Assembly (NCBI RefSeq): GCF_010974945.1
Contig: NZ_JAAIVB010000008.1
Coordinates: 124,001-188,000, forward strand
Direction: 5' to 3'
DNA: 64,000 nt
From: Noviherbaspirillum galbum
Lineage (GTDB): Bacteria; Pseudomonadota; Gammaproteobacteria; Burkholderiales; Burkholderiaceae_D
This document shows, piece by piece, positions 27,761 to 37,608 of this stretch (position 1 is the first letter of the stretch; the number at the start of each line of letters is the position of its first letter). A program made the position numbers and the translations under genes. A model generated the notes under the pieces. It saw only the letters and a program-made list of their open reading frames with translations. It did not search any database and had not been told where the DNA came from.

Positions 27761-27796
27761 CGCCGGCGCAACCCTTTCCCTACTATCATCCGTCTC

Positions 27797-28642
27797 ATGA
27801 ACCTGATTCTCCAGGGCCTCGCGCCCGACACCGGCGCCATCGAGCGCATCGCCAGCCTCGCCGGCAGCCGGCAGATTACGCGCCTGAGCGACACTGCCTT
27901 CCGCTGCGCGGGCGCCGAGCGCACCGACGCCACCAGGGCCGCGGTCGAAGCCGAAGCCTACGCGGGGCGGCTCGACTATACCTTCGTGCGCGAAGACCTG
28001 CGCCTGCGCGATTTCGGCCTGGTGGCGATGGACATGGACTCCACCCTGATCACCATCGAATGCATCGATGAGATAGCGGACATGCAGGGACTCAAGCCGC
28101 AGGTGGCGGAAATCACCGAGGCGGCGATGCGCGGCGAACTGGAGTTCCGCGAAAGCCTGACCCGCCGCGTGGCGCTGCTCAAGGGCCTCGATGCCGGCGC
28201 GCTGCAACGGGTCTATGACGAACGCCTGGCGCTTTCTCCCGGCGCGGACGCCATGCTCAAGGCGGTGCAGGCCGCCGGGCTGAAGACGCTGCTGGTCTCC
28301 GGAGGCTTCACCTTCTTCACCGACCGCATGAAAACCCGCCTCGGCCTCGATTACACCCATTCCAACCAGCTGGAGATCGTCGACGGCAAGCTGACCGGCA
28401 AGGTAATCGGCGGCATCGTCGACGCCGACGAAAAGAAGGCGACGGTGGAAAGGGTCTGCGCCGGACTGGGCATCCCGCCGTCGCAGGCGATCGTCATGGG
28501 GGACGGCGCCAACGACCTGAAGATGATGGGCATCTCCGGCATGTCGGTCGCTTTCCGCGCCAAGCCGATTGTGCGGGCGCAAGCCGACGTCGCCTTGAAT
28601 TTTGTAGGCTTGGATGGCATCTTGCCCCTGTTCGCTGGCTGA
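27797..28642 (+). CDS. serB: Phosphoserine phosphatase
   Basis: Last step of serine synthesis: hydrolyses O-phosphoserine. The 281-aa product has a shorter N-terminal regulatory region and the HAD catalytic core: MDMDSTLITIECIDEIAD (nucleophile and acid aspartates), LLVSGGFTFFTDR (motif II Ser), DADEKKATVERVC (Lys) and MGDGANDLKMM (metal Asp). The arrangement matches SerB throughout. It lies 36 bp after mfd in the same direction, a short enough gap for readthrough. Confidence 0.95.
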   Translation: MNLILQGLAPDTGAIERIASLAGSRQITRLSDTAFRCAGAERTDATRAAVEAEAYAGRLDYTFVREDLRLRDFGLVAMDMDSTLITIECIDEIADMQGLKPQVAEITEAAMRGELEFRESLTRRVALLKGLDAGALQRVYDERLALSPGADAMLKAVQAAGLKTLLVSGGFTFFTDRMKTRLGLDYTHSNQLEIVDGKLTGKVIGGIVDADEKKATVERVCAGLGIPPSQAIVMGDGANDLKMMGISGMSVAFRAKPIVRAQADVALNFVGLDGILPLFAG

Positions 28643-28748
28643 GCTTCGCCGCCGTCCGCGACATGTTTCGCCGGTGCATCAAGGAAGGGCATGGAATCCG
28701 GCACCATGCGCGCAGTTTCCCTTTTGACCTCGCCGACAAGGAGCGACC

Positions 28749-29111
28749 ATGACGCAGGAACTCGTGCTGGACCAGGAAATCAATTCCGCCAAGAACCTCG
28801 CCTGGTGGCTTTACATCATCCATGGCGCGTCCCTGCTGCTTTCGCTCGGCGCGTTTTCCTTCATTCCCCTGATCATCAACTACCTCAAGAAGGATGAAAC
28901 CCAGGGGACCTTCGTTTATACGCACCACCGTTGGCAGATACGGTCTTTCTGGTGGTACGTCTTCTGGATGCTGGTGGCCGGCGTGATGGCAGTGACCATC
29001 ATCCTGATCCCCCTCGCCTGGCTGGTGGGCACGGGCGCCTGGGTCTGGAAGGCATACCGCTTGCTGAAGGGCTTGCTCGACCTGAACGACAACAAGGCCA
29101 TGCCGGTCTGA
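28749..29111 (+). CDS. DUF4870-like small membrane protein
   Basis: A 120-aa inner-membrane protein. Two or three hydrophobic segments are seen: LAWWLYIIHGASLLLSLGAF with the following FIPLIINYL (about 19-45), and WWYVFWMLVAGVMAVTIILI with LAWLVGTGAWVWK (about 69-102). The pattern of a short loop (KDETQGTFVYTHHRWQIRSF) between them and the ending VWKAYRLLKGLLDLNDN resembles the DUF4870/YidD-neighbour type of helical proteins common in Proteobacteria. No catalytic motif is present. It stands alone after serB and its role is unknown. Confidence 0.82.
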   Translation: MTQELVLDQEINSAKNLAWWLYIIHGASLLLSLGAFSFIPLIINYLKKDETQGTFVYTHHRWQIRSFWWYVFWMLVAGVMAVTIILIPLAWLVGTGAWVWKAYRLLKGLLDLNDNKAMPV

Positions 29112-29508
29112 CCGCCGCTTCCGCTTTGAAATCCGCCGCTTCCCGGCCGGGAGGCGGCCCCTCCCCTCAAGCCGCCTTCCATGGCATGTTTCCGGCATGC
29201 CTACGCGAATAATTTTTCCCGCGCTTCCACGTATTAATACTTTTGCTAACTGTTAATGCCCTTGGTGTAACCTCGGCTCCATCAGTGAAGTGAACCAGCC
29301 TGACTGAAACAGGGACGGAGACCGTCGCGCCCGCGATCCATCGTTCCGCCCTGACTGCCGCTGGTCATGTTCGCAGCGCCTCACCGAAGGACACCGATGG
29401 CATCGAGCAAACTTACCACCATGGCAACCGGCGGCTGGTCTCGTCCCGGCCCCGCCATCCCGGCGATTCCCGCCACGCGCCGCGCCTGCACCGGGGAGCG
29501 CTGACGCC
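29112..29508. other. Intergenic region before the GGDEF-EAL gene
   Basis: This 397-bp region has no supported gene. It contains an AT-rich patch around 29208-29270 including a 10-bp palindrome GTATTAATAC (29231-29240), the most likely place for the promoter of the downstream c-di-GMP gene, but I see no clear -35/-10 pair. The right part is GC-rich leader ending with GGGGAG ten bases before the ATG at 29509. Confidence 0.4.
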
Positions 29509-32295
29509 ATGGCCGGCATGCATCCCCTGCTCCAGCACCAGCTCGAAAGACTCGGCTTCAGCGAAGCCGCGCCGCCCGCATCCGCGAAGCAGTGGAGTCG
29601 CCTGCTCGCCGCGATCAGCGAAGCCATGGCCGACTGGGAAGGGAAGCTTCCCGCCGGCATGGCATCGCAGCTCGATTTCCCTAACCGCGACCTGAAAGAC
29701 CTTTCAGACCGCCTGGCCGAGGCGCAACGCATCGCCGGCCTCGGCTATTGGTCGTTCACGCCCGCCAGCCGCACATGGTACTGGTCGGATGAGTGCTTCC
29801 GCATCTGCGACCTGGAAGCCACGGCCGCGCCGCCCGATTACCGCGGCTTTCGCCGCATGGTGCAGCGGCGCGACCGGCCCGGCCTGCGCTGGTCGGTCGA
29901 CCGCATGCTGCACGCCGGACTGGCCCTCGAACTCGAATTCCGCCTGCACCTGCCGAAACGGGGAATGCGCTGGATACGGGTGCTCGGCCGGACCGTCCGA
30001 GACGACACCGGCACGATCACCCGCCTGCACGGCACCATCATGGACGTTACCGCCCGCAAGCAGGTGGAAGTGCGCCAGGCGGTCGAACACGGCATCACGC
30101 GCATGCTCGCGGAATCCGAGGCGCCCTCGGTGCTGCTGCCGGCGATCGTGCAAACCATCTGCGAGCGCGTGGGATGGGCATGCGGCGCTTACTGGGCCCT
30201 GAATCGCGAGCGCAATGCTTATGAAAGGGTGAGTGCCTGGCCGCCCGGCAATCCGCTCATGGACGCCTTCTTCGCGGCCTGCCCAAGCCAGGTTCCACCC
30301 ACGATGCGCCAGGGCCTGCTCGGACGGGTGCTCGAGACGGGCACTCCGGCCTGGGCCGGCAACGTCGCGCTGGACCCCGTGCTGGGTCCGGCCGTCGCGG
30401 CCAGCCATGCCGGGCTGCGGGTTGCCTTTGCCTTCCCCATCCAGGCCGGCGCGCAGATACGCGGCGTGATGGAATTCTTCAGCCGCCGGGTCCAGGAAAT
30501 GGATCCCGACATGCTGCGCAGCGCGCATTTCATCGGCCGCCACATCGCGCAATACCTGGAACGGCGCGACGCGGAAAAAGGCCTGCGGCAGAGCGAGGCC
30601 CACTTCCGCGCCCTGGTCGAACAGGCGACCGACAGCTTCTACGTGCACGACAGCGATGGCATGCTGCTCGACGTCAACCAGCATGCCTGCCACAGCCTCG
30701 GCTACCTGCGCGAGGAACTGCTGCGCATGAGCATGATGGACATCGATGCAAAGTTGTCACCCGAAGACCTCAAGCAGCTCGGCCCAGGCCTGACCACCGG
30801 CGCCCCGACCGCGATCGAGAGCGTGCACCGCCGCAAGGACGGCACCGAGTTTCCGGTCGAGCTGCGCATCGGTCCCATCCTCATCGACGGCAAGGAATGC
30901 ATGCTGTCGCTGGCGCGGGACATGACCGAGCGCGTGCGGATGCAGCAGCATATCGAACACCTCGCTTTCCACGACTCGCTGACCAACCTGCCCAACCGCG
31001 CCATGTTCAACCGGCACCTGCAGCATGCGATCGAGCAGGCGGACCGGCACAAGCGGCGGCTGGCGGTGCTGTTCGTCGACCTCGACCGCTTCAAGAATGT
31101 GAACGACACGCTGGGCCATGGCGCGGGCGACGTGCTCCTCCAGGAGATGTCCCGACGCATCAGCCACTGCCTGCGAACGAGCGACGTAGTCGCGCGCAAC
31201 CGCACCAGCGAGGATATCGTGGCGCGCCTGGGGGGCGATGAATTCGTGGTGCTGATCGAAAGCTTCACCGACGGCAGCCAGGTCGCCGAGGTGGCGCAGC
31301 GCATCCTGAACGTCATGGTGAAGGAATACATTCTGGACGGCCAGCTGATCCACATGACGGCGAGCATCGGCATCAGCATCTTCCCTGAAGACGGCCGCCA
31401 TGACTTTACCCTCATGAAGCATGCCGACATCGCGATGTACCGCGCCAAGGACCTCGGCAAGAACCGCTACGAGTTTTACTCGGCATGGATGAACGGCCAT
31501 TCGGCGCGCAGCCTGGCGCTGGAATCCGGACTGCGGCGCGCGATCGAACGCAATGAACTCGCCCTGCATTACCAGGCCAAGGTCGATTCCCACAACGGCC
31601 GCATCGCCGGCATGGAAGCGCTGGTGCGCTGGCGGCATCCCGAACTCGGCCTGGTGCCGCCGGACCAGTTCATCCCGCTGGCCGAGGAAACCGGGCTGAT
31701 CGTGCCGCTGTCGCGCTGGGTGCTCAACGAAGCCTGCCGCCAGCACGCGGAATGGGTCAATGCCGGATTCCCGCCGGTGCGGATCGCGGTCAACCTGTCG
31801 GCGCGGCAGTTCGTGGAGGACGGCCTGTGCGAAGAGGTCTTCGCCACCCTCGCCCTGCACGGGCTCGATGCCCGCCTGCTGGAACTCGAAATCACGGAAA
31901 GCATGGTCATGGCGAACACCGAGCGCACGTTCGAGGCGCTCGCGCGCCTGCGCAGCAGCGGCATCCGCATCGCCATCGATGACTTCGGCGTCGGCTATTC
32001 CTCGCTGTCGCAGCTCAAGCAGTTCCCGGTGGACGTCATCAAGATCGACCGCTCGTTCATCCGCGACATTCCCGGCGATCCGTCCGACGCCGCGATCACC
32101 GATGCCATCATCGCCATGAGCAAGCGGCTCAAGGTCATCACGGTGGCGGAAGGCGTGGAAACGCCGCATCAATGGCACTTCTTGCGCGAGCACGGATGCG
32201 ACGAGATCCAGGGCTATTACTTTTGCAAACCTCTGGAGGCGCAGGCTTTCCTTGCCTACGCGCTCAAGAACATGGAGGAAACGGCGCCCGCCTGA
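29509..32295 (+). CDS. PAS-GAF-PAS-GGDEF-EAL cyclic-di-GMP enzyme
   Basis: A 928-aa soluble signalling protein. Domains in order: PAS (about 75-190, ending VTARKQVE), GAF (about 195-350), a second PAS with PAC (about 355-480), GGDEF diguanylate cyclase and EAL phosphodiesterase. The GGDEF motif is intact (GGDEF, residues 575-579) and so is EAL (703-705 in EALVRWRHPE); downstream DDFGVGYSSLSQLKQFP and the KIDRSFI segment carry further metal and catalytic residues. There is no transmembrane segment, so it likely senses a cytosolic signal. Either activity may dominate in vivo. It is convergent with the cystathionine beta-lyase gene, 6 bp apart. Confidence 0.93.
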   Translation: MAGMHPLLQHQLERLGFSEAAPPASAKQWSRLLAAISEAMADWEGKLPAGMASQLDFPNRDLKDLSDRLAEAQRIAGLGYWSFTPASRTWYWSDECFRICDLEATAAPPDYRGFRRMVQRRDRPGLRWSVDRMLHAGLALELEFRLHLPKRGMRWIRVLGRTVRDDTGTITRLHGTIMDVTARKQVEVRQAVEHGITRMLAESEAPSVLLPAIVQTICERVGWACGAYWALNRERNAYERVSAWPPGNPLMDAFFAACPSQVPPTMRQGLLGRVLETGTPAWAGNVALDPVLGPAVAASHAGLRVAFAFPIQAGAQIRGVMEFFSRRVQEMDPDMLRSAHFIGRHIAQYLERRDAEKGLRQSEAHFRALVEQATDSFYVHDSDGMLLDVNQHACHSLGYLREELLRMSMMDIDAKLSPEDLKQLGPGLTTGAPTAIESVHRRKDGTEFPVELRIGPILIDGKECMLSLARDMTERVRMQQHIEHLAFHDSLTNLPNRAMFNRHLQHAIEQADRHKRRLAVLFVDLDRFKNVNDTLGHGAGDVLLQEMSRRISHCLRTSDVVARNRTSEDIVARLGGDEFVVLIESFTDGSQVAEVAQRILNVMVKEYILDGQLIHMTASIGISIFPEDGRHDFTLMKHADIAMYRAKDLGKNRYEFYSAWMNGHSARSLALESGLRRAIERNELALHYQAKVDSHNGRIAGMEALVRWRHPELGLVPPDQFIPLAEETGLIVPLSRWVLNEACRQHAEWVNAGFPPVRIAVNLSARQFVEDGLCEEVFATLALHGLDARLLELEITESMVMANTERTFEALARLRSSGIRIAIDDFGVGYSSLSQLKQFPVDVIKIDRSFIRDIPGDPSDAAITDAIIAMSKRLKVITVAEGVETPHQWHFLREHGCDEIQGYYFCKPLEAQAFLAYALKNMEETAPA

Positions 32296-32301
32296 GCGAT
32301 G

Positions 32302-33540
32302 CTAGCCTTCGCCGTGAAACGACGAGGCATCGCCCTGCAGCACGCCCAGGGCCTGCCCGATGTCGGCGATCAGGTCGCGCGGATCCTCGAGGCCGATGTA
32401 GAACCGCACCAGCTGGCCGGCATGCGGCCAGTTGGCGCGCATGCCCTTCACCCGGTAAGGCACGCACAGGCTGTGCGCCCCGCCCCAGCTGTAGCCGATC
32501 TTGAACAGCTTCAGGCTGTCGACGAAACGGTCGGTCAGGGCCTCGGGATGGCGCTCGTCGAAGATGACGGAGAACAAGCCGCCCGCGCCGGTGAAATCAC
32601 GTTTCCAGGTCGCGTGACCGGGACAGTCCTCGAAGGCAGGATGCAGCACCCGGCTGATCTCCGGGCGTGACTTGAGCCAGCGCGCGACGGCATGCGCGGC
32701 GGCATCGTGGGCATCGAAGCGCAGCTTCATGCTCGGCAGGCCGCGCGACACGAGGTAGCAATCGTCCATGCCCACGCCATACCCGAGGCGCATGTGGGCT
32801 TCCTCGATCTTCTGGTTCAAGGCATCGTCGCGCGTGATGACGGCGCCCATCAGCACGTCCGAGCCGCCGGACTGATATTTCGTCAGGGCTTGCATGACGA
32901 TGTCCACTCCATGGTCGAAGGCCTTGAATGCCAGGCCCGCGGACCAGGTATTGTCGAGCGCAACCACAGGCCGACTGCCCTGGCCTACGGCCGCGTGGGC
33001 GGCCGCGCAGATGGCCGGAATGTCGGGCACTTCCATGGTCACCGATCCCGGCGCCTCGGTCCAGACGAGGCGCGTCTCCGGCCGGATCAGGTCCTTGATG
33101 CCGGCGCCGATCATCGGGTCGTAGAAGCGCGTGCTGATGCCGAAGTGGCGGGCCATCCATTGGCCGAGATCGCGGTTCGGGTTGTAGGCGTTGTCGGGAA
33201 TAAGCATGTCGTCGCCGCTCTTGAGCAGCGCCATGTCGATCATGGAGATCGCCGCCAGGCCGCTGGGCGCGAGCATGCAATGCTTCCCGCCCTCGATTTC
33301 CGTGAGCCGCGCCTCGAGCGTGAACGAGGTGGGCGTGCCATGCAGGCCGTAGGTATAGCCGCTCTTCTGCTGCCAGGTGCGCGAGCGCATCGCCGCGACG
33401 TTCTCGAACACCACGGTCGAGGCGCGGTGCACCGCAAGCGGAAAGGCGTCGAAGCCTGCCGGGGCTTCGTAGCCGGAATGGATGATCGCCGTCGCCGTCC
33501 GCGGCGGCTGGCTGCTGGCGTGGTCCTGGTCGTCAGCCAT
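32302..33540 (-). CDS. metC: Cystathionine beta-lyase
   Basis: PLP enzyme cleaving cystathionine to homocysteine, pyruvate and ammonia in methionine synthesis. The frame runs open far upstream as a shadow of rimO; the real start is the ATG at 33540 (412 aa), leaving 23 bp after rimO. Family features: YTYGLHGTPTSFTLEARLTEIEGG, CMLAPSGLAAISM, VVALDNTWSAGLAF (Asp to PLP) and the PLP lysine in MQALTKYQSGGSDVLMGAV; SLKLFKIGYSWGGAHSL is typical of MetC over MetB. Probably cotranscribed with rimO. Confidence 0.92.
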   Translation of the reverse strand: MADDQDHASSQPPRTATAIIHSGYEAPAGFDAFPLAVHRASTVVFENVAAMRSRTWQQKSGYTYGLHGTPTSFTLEARLTEIEGGKHCMLAPSGLAAISMIDMALLKSGDDMLIPDNAYNPNRDLGQWMARHFGISTRFYDPMIGAGIKDLIRPETRLVWTEAPGSVTMEVPDIPAICAAAHAAVGQGSRPVVALDNTWSAGLAFKAFDHGVDIVMQALTKYQSGGSDVLMGAVITRDDALNQKIEEAHMRLGYGVGMDDCYLVSRGLPSMKLRFDAHDAAAHAVARWLKSRPEISRVLHPAFEDCPGHATWKRDFTGAGGLFSVIFDERHPEALTDRFVDSLKLFKIGYSWGGAHSLCVPYRVKGMRANWPHAGQLVRFYIGLEDPRDLIADIGQALGVLQGDASSFHGEG

Positions 33541-33563
33541 GCGTTCCCCCGTTGCGATGCCGG

Positions 33564-34919
33564 TCAGGCTTCGGCCCAGAGATCGTGGGCATCGGCGGCG
33601 GTGATCTTCACGTCGACGAATTCGCCGACGCGCAGCTTGCGGTGCGGCTCGTACGGCGGCTTGACGTAGACCGCGCCATCGATCTCCGGCGCATCCGCCG
33701 CGGTGCGGCCGGTGCCGCCGGACGCGCTGACCTCGTCGATCAGCACGCGCATGGTCTGGCCGACCTTGGCTTGCATGCGTTCCTTCGAAATGCCTTCCTG
33801 CAATTCCATGACGCGGGCGCGGCGCTCTTCGCGTACCTCTTCCGGCACGGGATTGTCGAGCGAGTTGGCGGTCGCGCCTTCGACCGGCGAGTAGGCGAAG
33901 CAGCCTAGGCGGTCGATGCGCGCTTCCTTCAGGAAGTCGAGGAGATACTGGAATTCTTCTTCGGTCTCGCCAGGGAAGCCGGCGATGAAGGTGGAGCGGA
34001 TGGTGAGGTCCGGGCAAAGCTTGCGCCACGCCTGGATGCGCTCGATGTTCTTTTCGCCGTTGGCCGGGCGTTTCATGCGCTTGAGCACATCGGGATGCGC
34101 ATGCTGCAGCGGCACGTCGAGGTAAGGCAGCACCTTGCCCTCGGCCATCAGGGGAATGATGTCGTCGACATGCGGATACGGATAGACGTAGTGCAGGCGA
34201 ACCCAAGCGCCGTACTGGGCGGCGAGCTCGCCGAGCGCGGTCACGAGCTGGGTCATGTGCGTGCGCAGCGGACGGCCGTTCCAGAAGCCGGTGCGGAACT
34301 TCACGTCCACGCCATAGGCGCTGGTGTCCTGGGAAATGACCAGCAGTTCCTTCACACCGGCCTTGAAGAGGTTTTCCGCTTCCAGCATGACATCGGCCAC
34401 CGGACGCGACACGAGATCGCCGCGCATCGAGGGGATGATGCAGAAGCTGCAGCGATGGTTGCAGCCCTCGGAAATCTTGAGGTAGGCGAAATGCTTGGGC
34501 GTGAGCTTCACGCCTTGCGGCGGCAGCAGGTCGATGAAGGGATCGTGCGGCTTGGGCAGGTGCTTGTGCACCGCCGCCATCACCTCGCCCACGGCATGCG
34601 GCCCGGTCACTTCGAGGACCTTGGGATGCACGCTCTGGATGATGTCGTTGCCCGCGGCGTCCTTCTTGGCGCCGAGGCAACCGGTGACGATCACCTTGCC
34701 GTTTTCATTGAGGGCTTCGCCGATGGCATCCAGCGATTCCTGGACGGCGGCATCGATGAAGCCGCAGGTATTGACGATGACGAGGTCGGCGCCGTCGTAG
34801 GACTTGGCGGTGTCATAGCCTTCGGCGCGCAACTGGGTGAGGATCTGTTCGGAGTCGACGAGGGCTTTCGGGCAGCCGAGGGAGACGAAGCCGACTTTGG
34901 GGGAAGAATCGTTGGACAT
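33564..34919 (-). CDS. rimO: Ribosomal protein S12 methylthiotransferase
   Basis: Radical-SAM enzyme adding a methylthio group to Asp89 of ribosomal protein S12. The start is the ATG at 34919 (451 aa). Features: N-terminal UPF0004 domain with three cluster cysteines ([26 protein letters not shown]), the radical-SAM CxxxCxxC ([18 protein letters not shown]), and a C-terminal TRAM domain (about 385-450). [11 protein letters not shown] distinguishes RimO from MiaB. The leader holds an inverted repeat (34925-34960) ending six bases before the start, and there is no clear ribosome site. Confidence 0.96.
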   Translation of the reverse strand: MSNDSSPKVGFVSLGCPKALVDSEQILTQLRAEGYDTAKSYDGADLVIVNTCGFIDAAVQESLDAIGEALNENGKVIVTGCLGAKKDAAGNDIIQSVHPKVLEVTGPHAVGEVMAAVHKHLPKPHDPFIDLLPPQGVKLTPKHFAYLKISEGCNHRCSFCIIPSMRGDLVSRPVADVMLEAENLFKAGVKELLVISQDTSAYGVDVKFRTGFWNGRPLRTHMTQLVTALGELAAQYGAWVRLHYVYPYPHVDDIIPLMAEGKVLPYLDVPLQHAHPDVLKRMKRPANGEKNIERIQAWRKLCPDLTIRSTFIAGFPGETEEEFQYLLDFLKEARIDRLGCFAYSPVEGATANSLDNPVPEEVREERRARVMELQEGISKERMQAKVGQTMRVLIDEVSASGGTGRTAADAPEIDGAVYVKPPYEPHRKLRVGEFVDVKITAADAHDLWAEA

Positions 34920-34924
34920 AACAA

Positions 34925-34960
34925 AACAGGGCACAAGGCAATCCGCCATTGTACCCTGTT
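34925..34960 (-). other. Inverted repeat in the rimO leader
   Basis: Two 12-nt arms (34925-34936 and 34949-34960) pair with a single G:U-type mismatch around a 12-nt loop. Read on the minus strand the hairpin is followed by TTTTGTT and then the rimO ATG. It could be the intrinsic terminator of phaR, or a translational control element of rimO; a TACAAT -10-like sequence (34953-34948) lies in its first arm, so a rimO transcript starting there would lose the structure. Confidence 0.55.
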
Positions 34961-35023
34961 GCGGGCCCTGCCTGACAGCGCCTGGACCGAATGGACCAGG
35001 CGGGATGCAGGCCGGGGCAGGTG

Positions 35024-35590
35024 TTATTTCTTCGTCTTGTCGTTCGTGCCAGCGCCCGGGAACGGGAAGCTGCCGAACATGTTCTTGGTCTGGCTCTGCA
35101 TCTGCTCCTGCATCTGCATGAAGAGGTTCTTGCTCTGCTCGATGTAGTTGCTCATCATGCCTTGCATCATCGGCCCCTGGACGTTCATGAACTGGGTCCA
35201 CATTTCCTGGCTGAAAGGCTTGCCTTCGTAGAAGCCTTTCGAGCTTTCGGCGAGCTTGTTCTGGATGTCGATGAAGGCCTGGATGTTCTTTTCCAGGTAG
35301 GAACCCATCATGCCTTGCATGGCGTGGCCGTAGTAGCGGATGATCTGCGACAGCGCCCCGCTGGAAAACATGGGCGTGCCATTGGCTTCTTCCTCGAGGA
35401 TGATCTGCAGCAGGATGCTGCGGGTCAGGTCTTCCTCGGTCTTAGCGTCGACCACCGTGAATTCTTCATTCTCGAGGACGAGCTGCTTCACGTCCGCTAG
35501 CGTGATGTAGGAACTGGTCTGGGTATCGTACAACCGGCGATTGGGGTACTTCTTGATCAGTCGCTCGGATGCCTTTTTTGTGCTGTTCAT
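35024..35590 (-). CDS. phaR: Polyhydroxyalkanoate synthesis repressor PhaR
   Basis: DNA- and PHB-binding repressor of phasin and PHA genes. The 188-aa product has the N-terminal PHB/PHA accumulation regulator domain ([28 protein letters not shown], about 10-40, then [13 protein letters not shown]) and two more helical repeats rich in Met and Gln ([41 protein letters not shown]), which is the usual PhaR build. It follows phaC on the same strand but behind a strong terminator, so it has its own promoter. Known PhaR proteins bind their own promoter. Confidence 0.95.
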   Translation of the reverse strand: MNSTKKASERLIKKYPNRRLYDTQTSSYITLADVKQLVLENEEFTVVDAKTEEDLTRSILLQIILEEEANGTPMFSSGALSQIIRYYGHAMQGMMGSYLEKNIQAFIDIQNKLAESSKGFYEGKPFSQEMWTQFMNVQGPMMQGMMSNYIEQSKNLFMQMQEQMQSQTKNMFGSFPFPGAGTNDKTKK

Positions 35591-35672
35591 TGATGGTTCC
35601 CGTCTTTTGCGGCGCAACGCTTTTGTGCCGGATTTCAATGAAGCGAACAGGCGTTCGCTTGTCTCCAACCTT

Positions 35673-35678
35673 ATTATA
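35673..35678 (-). promoter_or_regulatory. Candidate -10 element for phaR
   Basis: A perfect TATAAT on the minus strand, 83 bp before the phaR start, in an AT-rich stretch just downstream of the phaC terminator. The -35 region is poor. Its placement fits the need for a promoter separate from phaC. Confidence 0.4.
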
Positions 35679-35751
35679 GTGCGAGAAAACAAATATTTAG
35701 CGAGTTTTCGGCACGACCGTGTTGATTTATTGCAATGCAGCCACGCGAAGA

Positions 35752-35789
35752 AAAAGCCCGGAAATCCGAAGGCGGAATTCCGGGCTTTT
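35752..35789 (-). terminator. Intrinsic terminator after phaC
   Basis: A 12-bp perfect stem (35752-35763 with 35778-35789) around a 14-nt loop, with a T-run on the 3' side when read on the minus strand. It lies 40 bp beyond the phaC stop. The arms end in A and T tracts on both strands, so it could stop transcription both ways. Confidence 0.85.
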
Positions 35790-35829
35790 CGATGAGAGCT
35801 TTTCGGGACAAGCCGTCGGCGGATGAGGC

Positions 35830-37542
35830 TCAGGCCTTGACCTTCACATAACGGCCGGGCGCCGGCTCGATGGGCTTGTACTTGGCGCTGCCCGGCTTTT
35901 TCGGCGCGGGCACCTTCTTGCCGCCGTTCTTTGCGAGGAAGGCGCTCCATTCCGGCCACCAGCTTCCCGGATTTTCCGTCGCGCCCGCAAACCACTCTTC
36001 CGCCGTCTTGGCCGGCGCGTCATTGGTCCAGTAGCTGCGCTTCTTGGCGGCCGGCGGATTGATCACGCCCGCGATGTGGCCCGAGGCGCCCAGCACGAAG
36101 CGGTTGCGCGCGGGCTTCTTGGGATTCAGGATACTCATCGACTCGTAGGCGGCGGTCCAGGGCACGATGTGGTCCTCGCGGGAGCCATAGATGAAGATCG
36201 GCGTATCGATCTTGCCGAGGTCGACCTTTTGCCCGCCCACCGTCAGCTTGCCCGGCTGGCGCAGGTTGTTCTCGAGGTACATGTTGCGCAGGTAGTAGCA
36301 GTACATCGGTCCCGGCAGGTTGGTGCTGTCGGAGTTCCAGTACAGCAAGTCGAAGGGCGGCGGCTCCTCGCCCTTCAGGTAATTCGATTTCACGTAGTTC
36401 CAGACCAGGTCGTTCGGCCGCAGGCTCGAGAATGTGGATGCGAAGTCGCGTCCCGGCATCAGTCCGCCCTTGCCGATGGTCTGCTCGCGCAGCAGGACCT
36501 GGGCATCGTCGACAAAGACGTCGATCACGCCGGTCTCGCGGAAGTCGAGCAAGGTCGTCAGCAGGGTCAGGCTGGAAAGGGGGTTTTCACCGCGCCCGTA
36601 CAGGATGGAGAGCGCGGTCGAGAGCACCGTGCCGCCGACGCAGAAGCCGAGCGCGTTGATCTGTTCCTGGCCCGAGATTTCCTGGGCCACTTCCAGCGCC
36701 TTCAAAGCGCCTTTCTGGATGTAGTCGTCCCAGGTGGTCTTGCCCAGGTCCGCGCCGGGATTGCACCACGAGACGAGGAATACCGTATTCCCCTCTTCCA
36801 CCGCGTACTTGACGAGCGAGTTGGCGGGCTGGAGATCGAGGATGTAGTACTTGTTGATGCAGGGCGGGACAAGCAGCAGTGGACGCTCGTTGACGGTCTT
36901 GGTCAGCGGCTGGTACTGGATGAGCTGGAACAGCTCGTTCTCGAACACCACCGTGCCTTCGGTGGTCGCGACGTTCACCCCGACTTCGAAGGCCGACTCG
37001 TCGGTCTGCGAGATGTGCCCCTTCTGCAGGTCCTGCAGCATGTTGGTGATGCCCTTGGCGAGGCTCTCGCCCTTGCTCTCGATGATCTTCTGCTGCGCCT
37101 CGGGATTGGTGACGAGGAAGTTCGCGGGCGACATCGCATCTACCAGCTGCTGCACCGCGAAGCGGATCTTCTGTTTCGCGCGGGGCTTGGCTTCGACGGC
37201 ATCGGCCATGGCGAGCAGGAAGCGCGAGTTCAGCAGGTACACCGCCGCGTTGAAGGCATGCAGCGGGTTGGCCTGCCATACCGGCGCGGAGAAGCGCTTG
37301 TCGGCGATCGCGGGAGTCTTCTGCGCCAGCATGTCCTGCCATAGCACGGTGAGCTGCTGCATGTAGTCCTGCTGCAGCTTGCCCAGTTCGGCGGGATCGA
37401 TGGTCGCGCCCAGGTCGGCCATGGTCTTGGCGATGGGCCCCATGTCCATCTGCGGGGTCTTCATCCAGGACTGCCAGGCGTTGGGATCGGAAAATTGCGC
37501 CATCCATGCTGGCGGGGTGGCTTGGGGAGTGAACATGTTCAT
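35830..37542 (-). CDS. phaC: Class I poly(3-hydroxyalkanoate) synthase
   Basis: Polymerises hydroxyacyl-CoA, chiefly 3-hydroxybutyryl-CoA, into PHB granules. The start at 37542 gives 570 aa. The N-terminal PhaC_N domain is followed by the alpha/beta-hydrolase core with the lipase-like box GFCVGG, catalytic Cys301, the Asp in FVDDAQ or IYGSREDHIVPW segments and the late His of LGASGHIAGVINPP. The PPCINKYYILDL and WNSDSTNLPGPMYCYYLRNMY segments are diagnostic. Length fits class I. No phaA or phaB lies nearby; phaR follows. Confidence 0.97.
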   Translation of the reverse strand: MNMFTPQATPPAWMAQFSDPNAWQSWMKTPQMDMGPIAKTMADLGATIDPAELGKLQQDYMQQLTVLWQDMLAQKTPAIADKRFSAPVWQANPLHAFNAAVYLLNSRFLLAMADAVEAKPRAKQKIRFAVQQLVDAMSPANFLVTNPEAQQKIIESKGESLAKGITNMLQDLQKGHISQTDESAFEVGVNVATTEGTVVFENELFQLIQYQPLTKTVNERPLLLVPPCINKYYILDLQPANSLVKYAVEEGNTVFLVSWCNPGADLGKTTWDDYIQKGALKALEVAQEISGQEQINALGFCVGGTVLSTALSILYGRGENPLSSLTLLTTLLDFRETGVIDVFVDDAQVLLREQTIGKGGLMPGRDFASTFSSLRPNDLVWNYVKSNYLKGEEPPPFDLLYWNSDSTNLPGPMYCYYLRNMYLENNLRQPGKLTVGGQKVDLGKIDTPIFIYGSREDHIVPWTAAYESMSILNPKKPARNRFVLGASGHIAGVINPPAAKKRSYWTNDAPAKTAEEWFAGATENPGSWWPEWSAFLAKNGGKKVPAPKKPGSAKYKPIEPAPGRYVKVKA

Positions 37543-37608
37543 GCTGGGATCTCTGATTTGGCGTATCGTTACAAGTCGACTTGAATGCTGCAAAAGCCAC
37601 GTAAGCTT

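Noticed and set aside
29231-29240. Palindrome GTATTAATAC before the GGDEF-EAL gene
   Set aside because: Ten bases only, common by chance in AT-rich patches; no second copy seen nearby.
33541-34680. Upstream extension of the metC frame through rimO
   Set aside because: The region encodes rimO in another frame with all its cysteines; metC starts at 33540.
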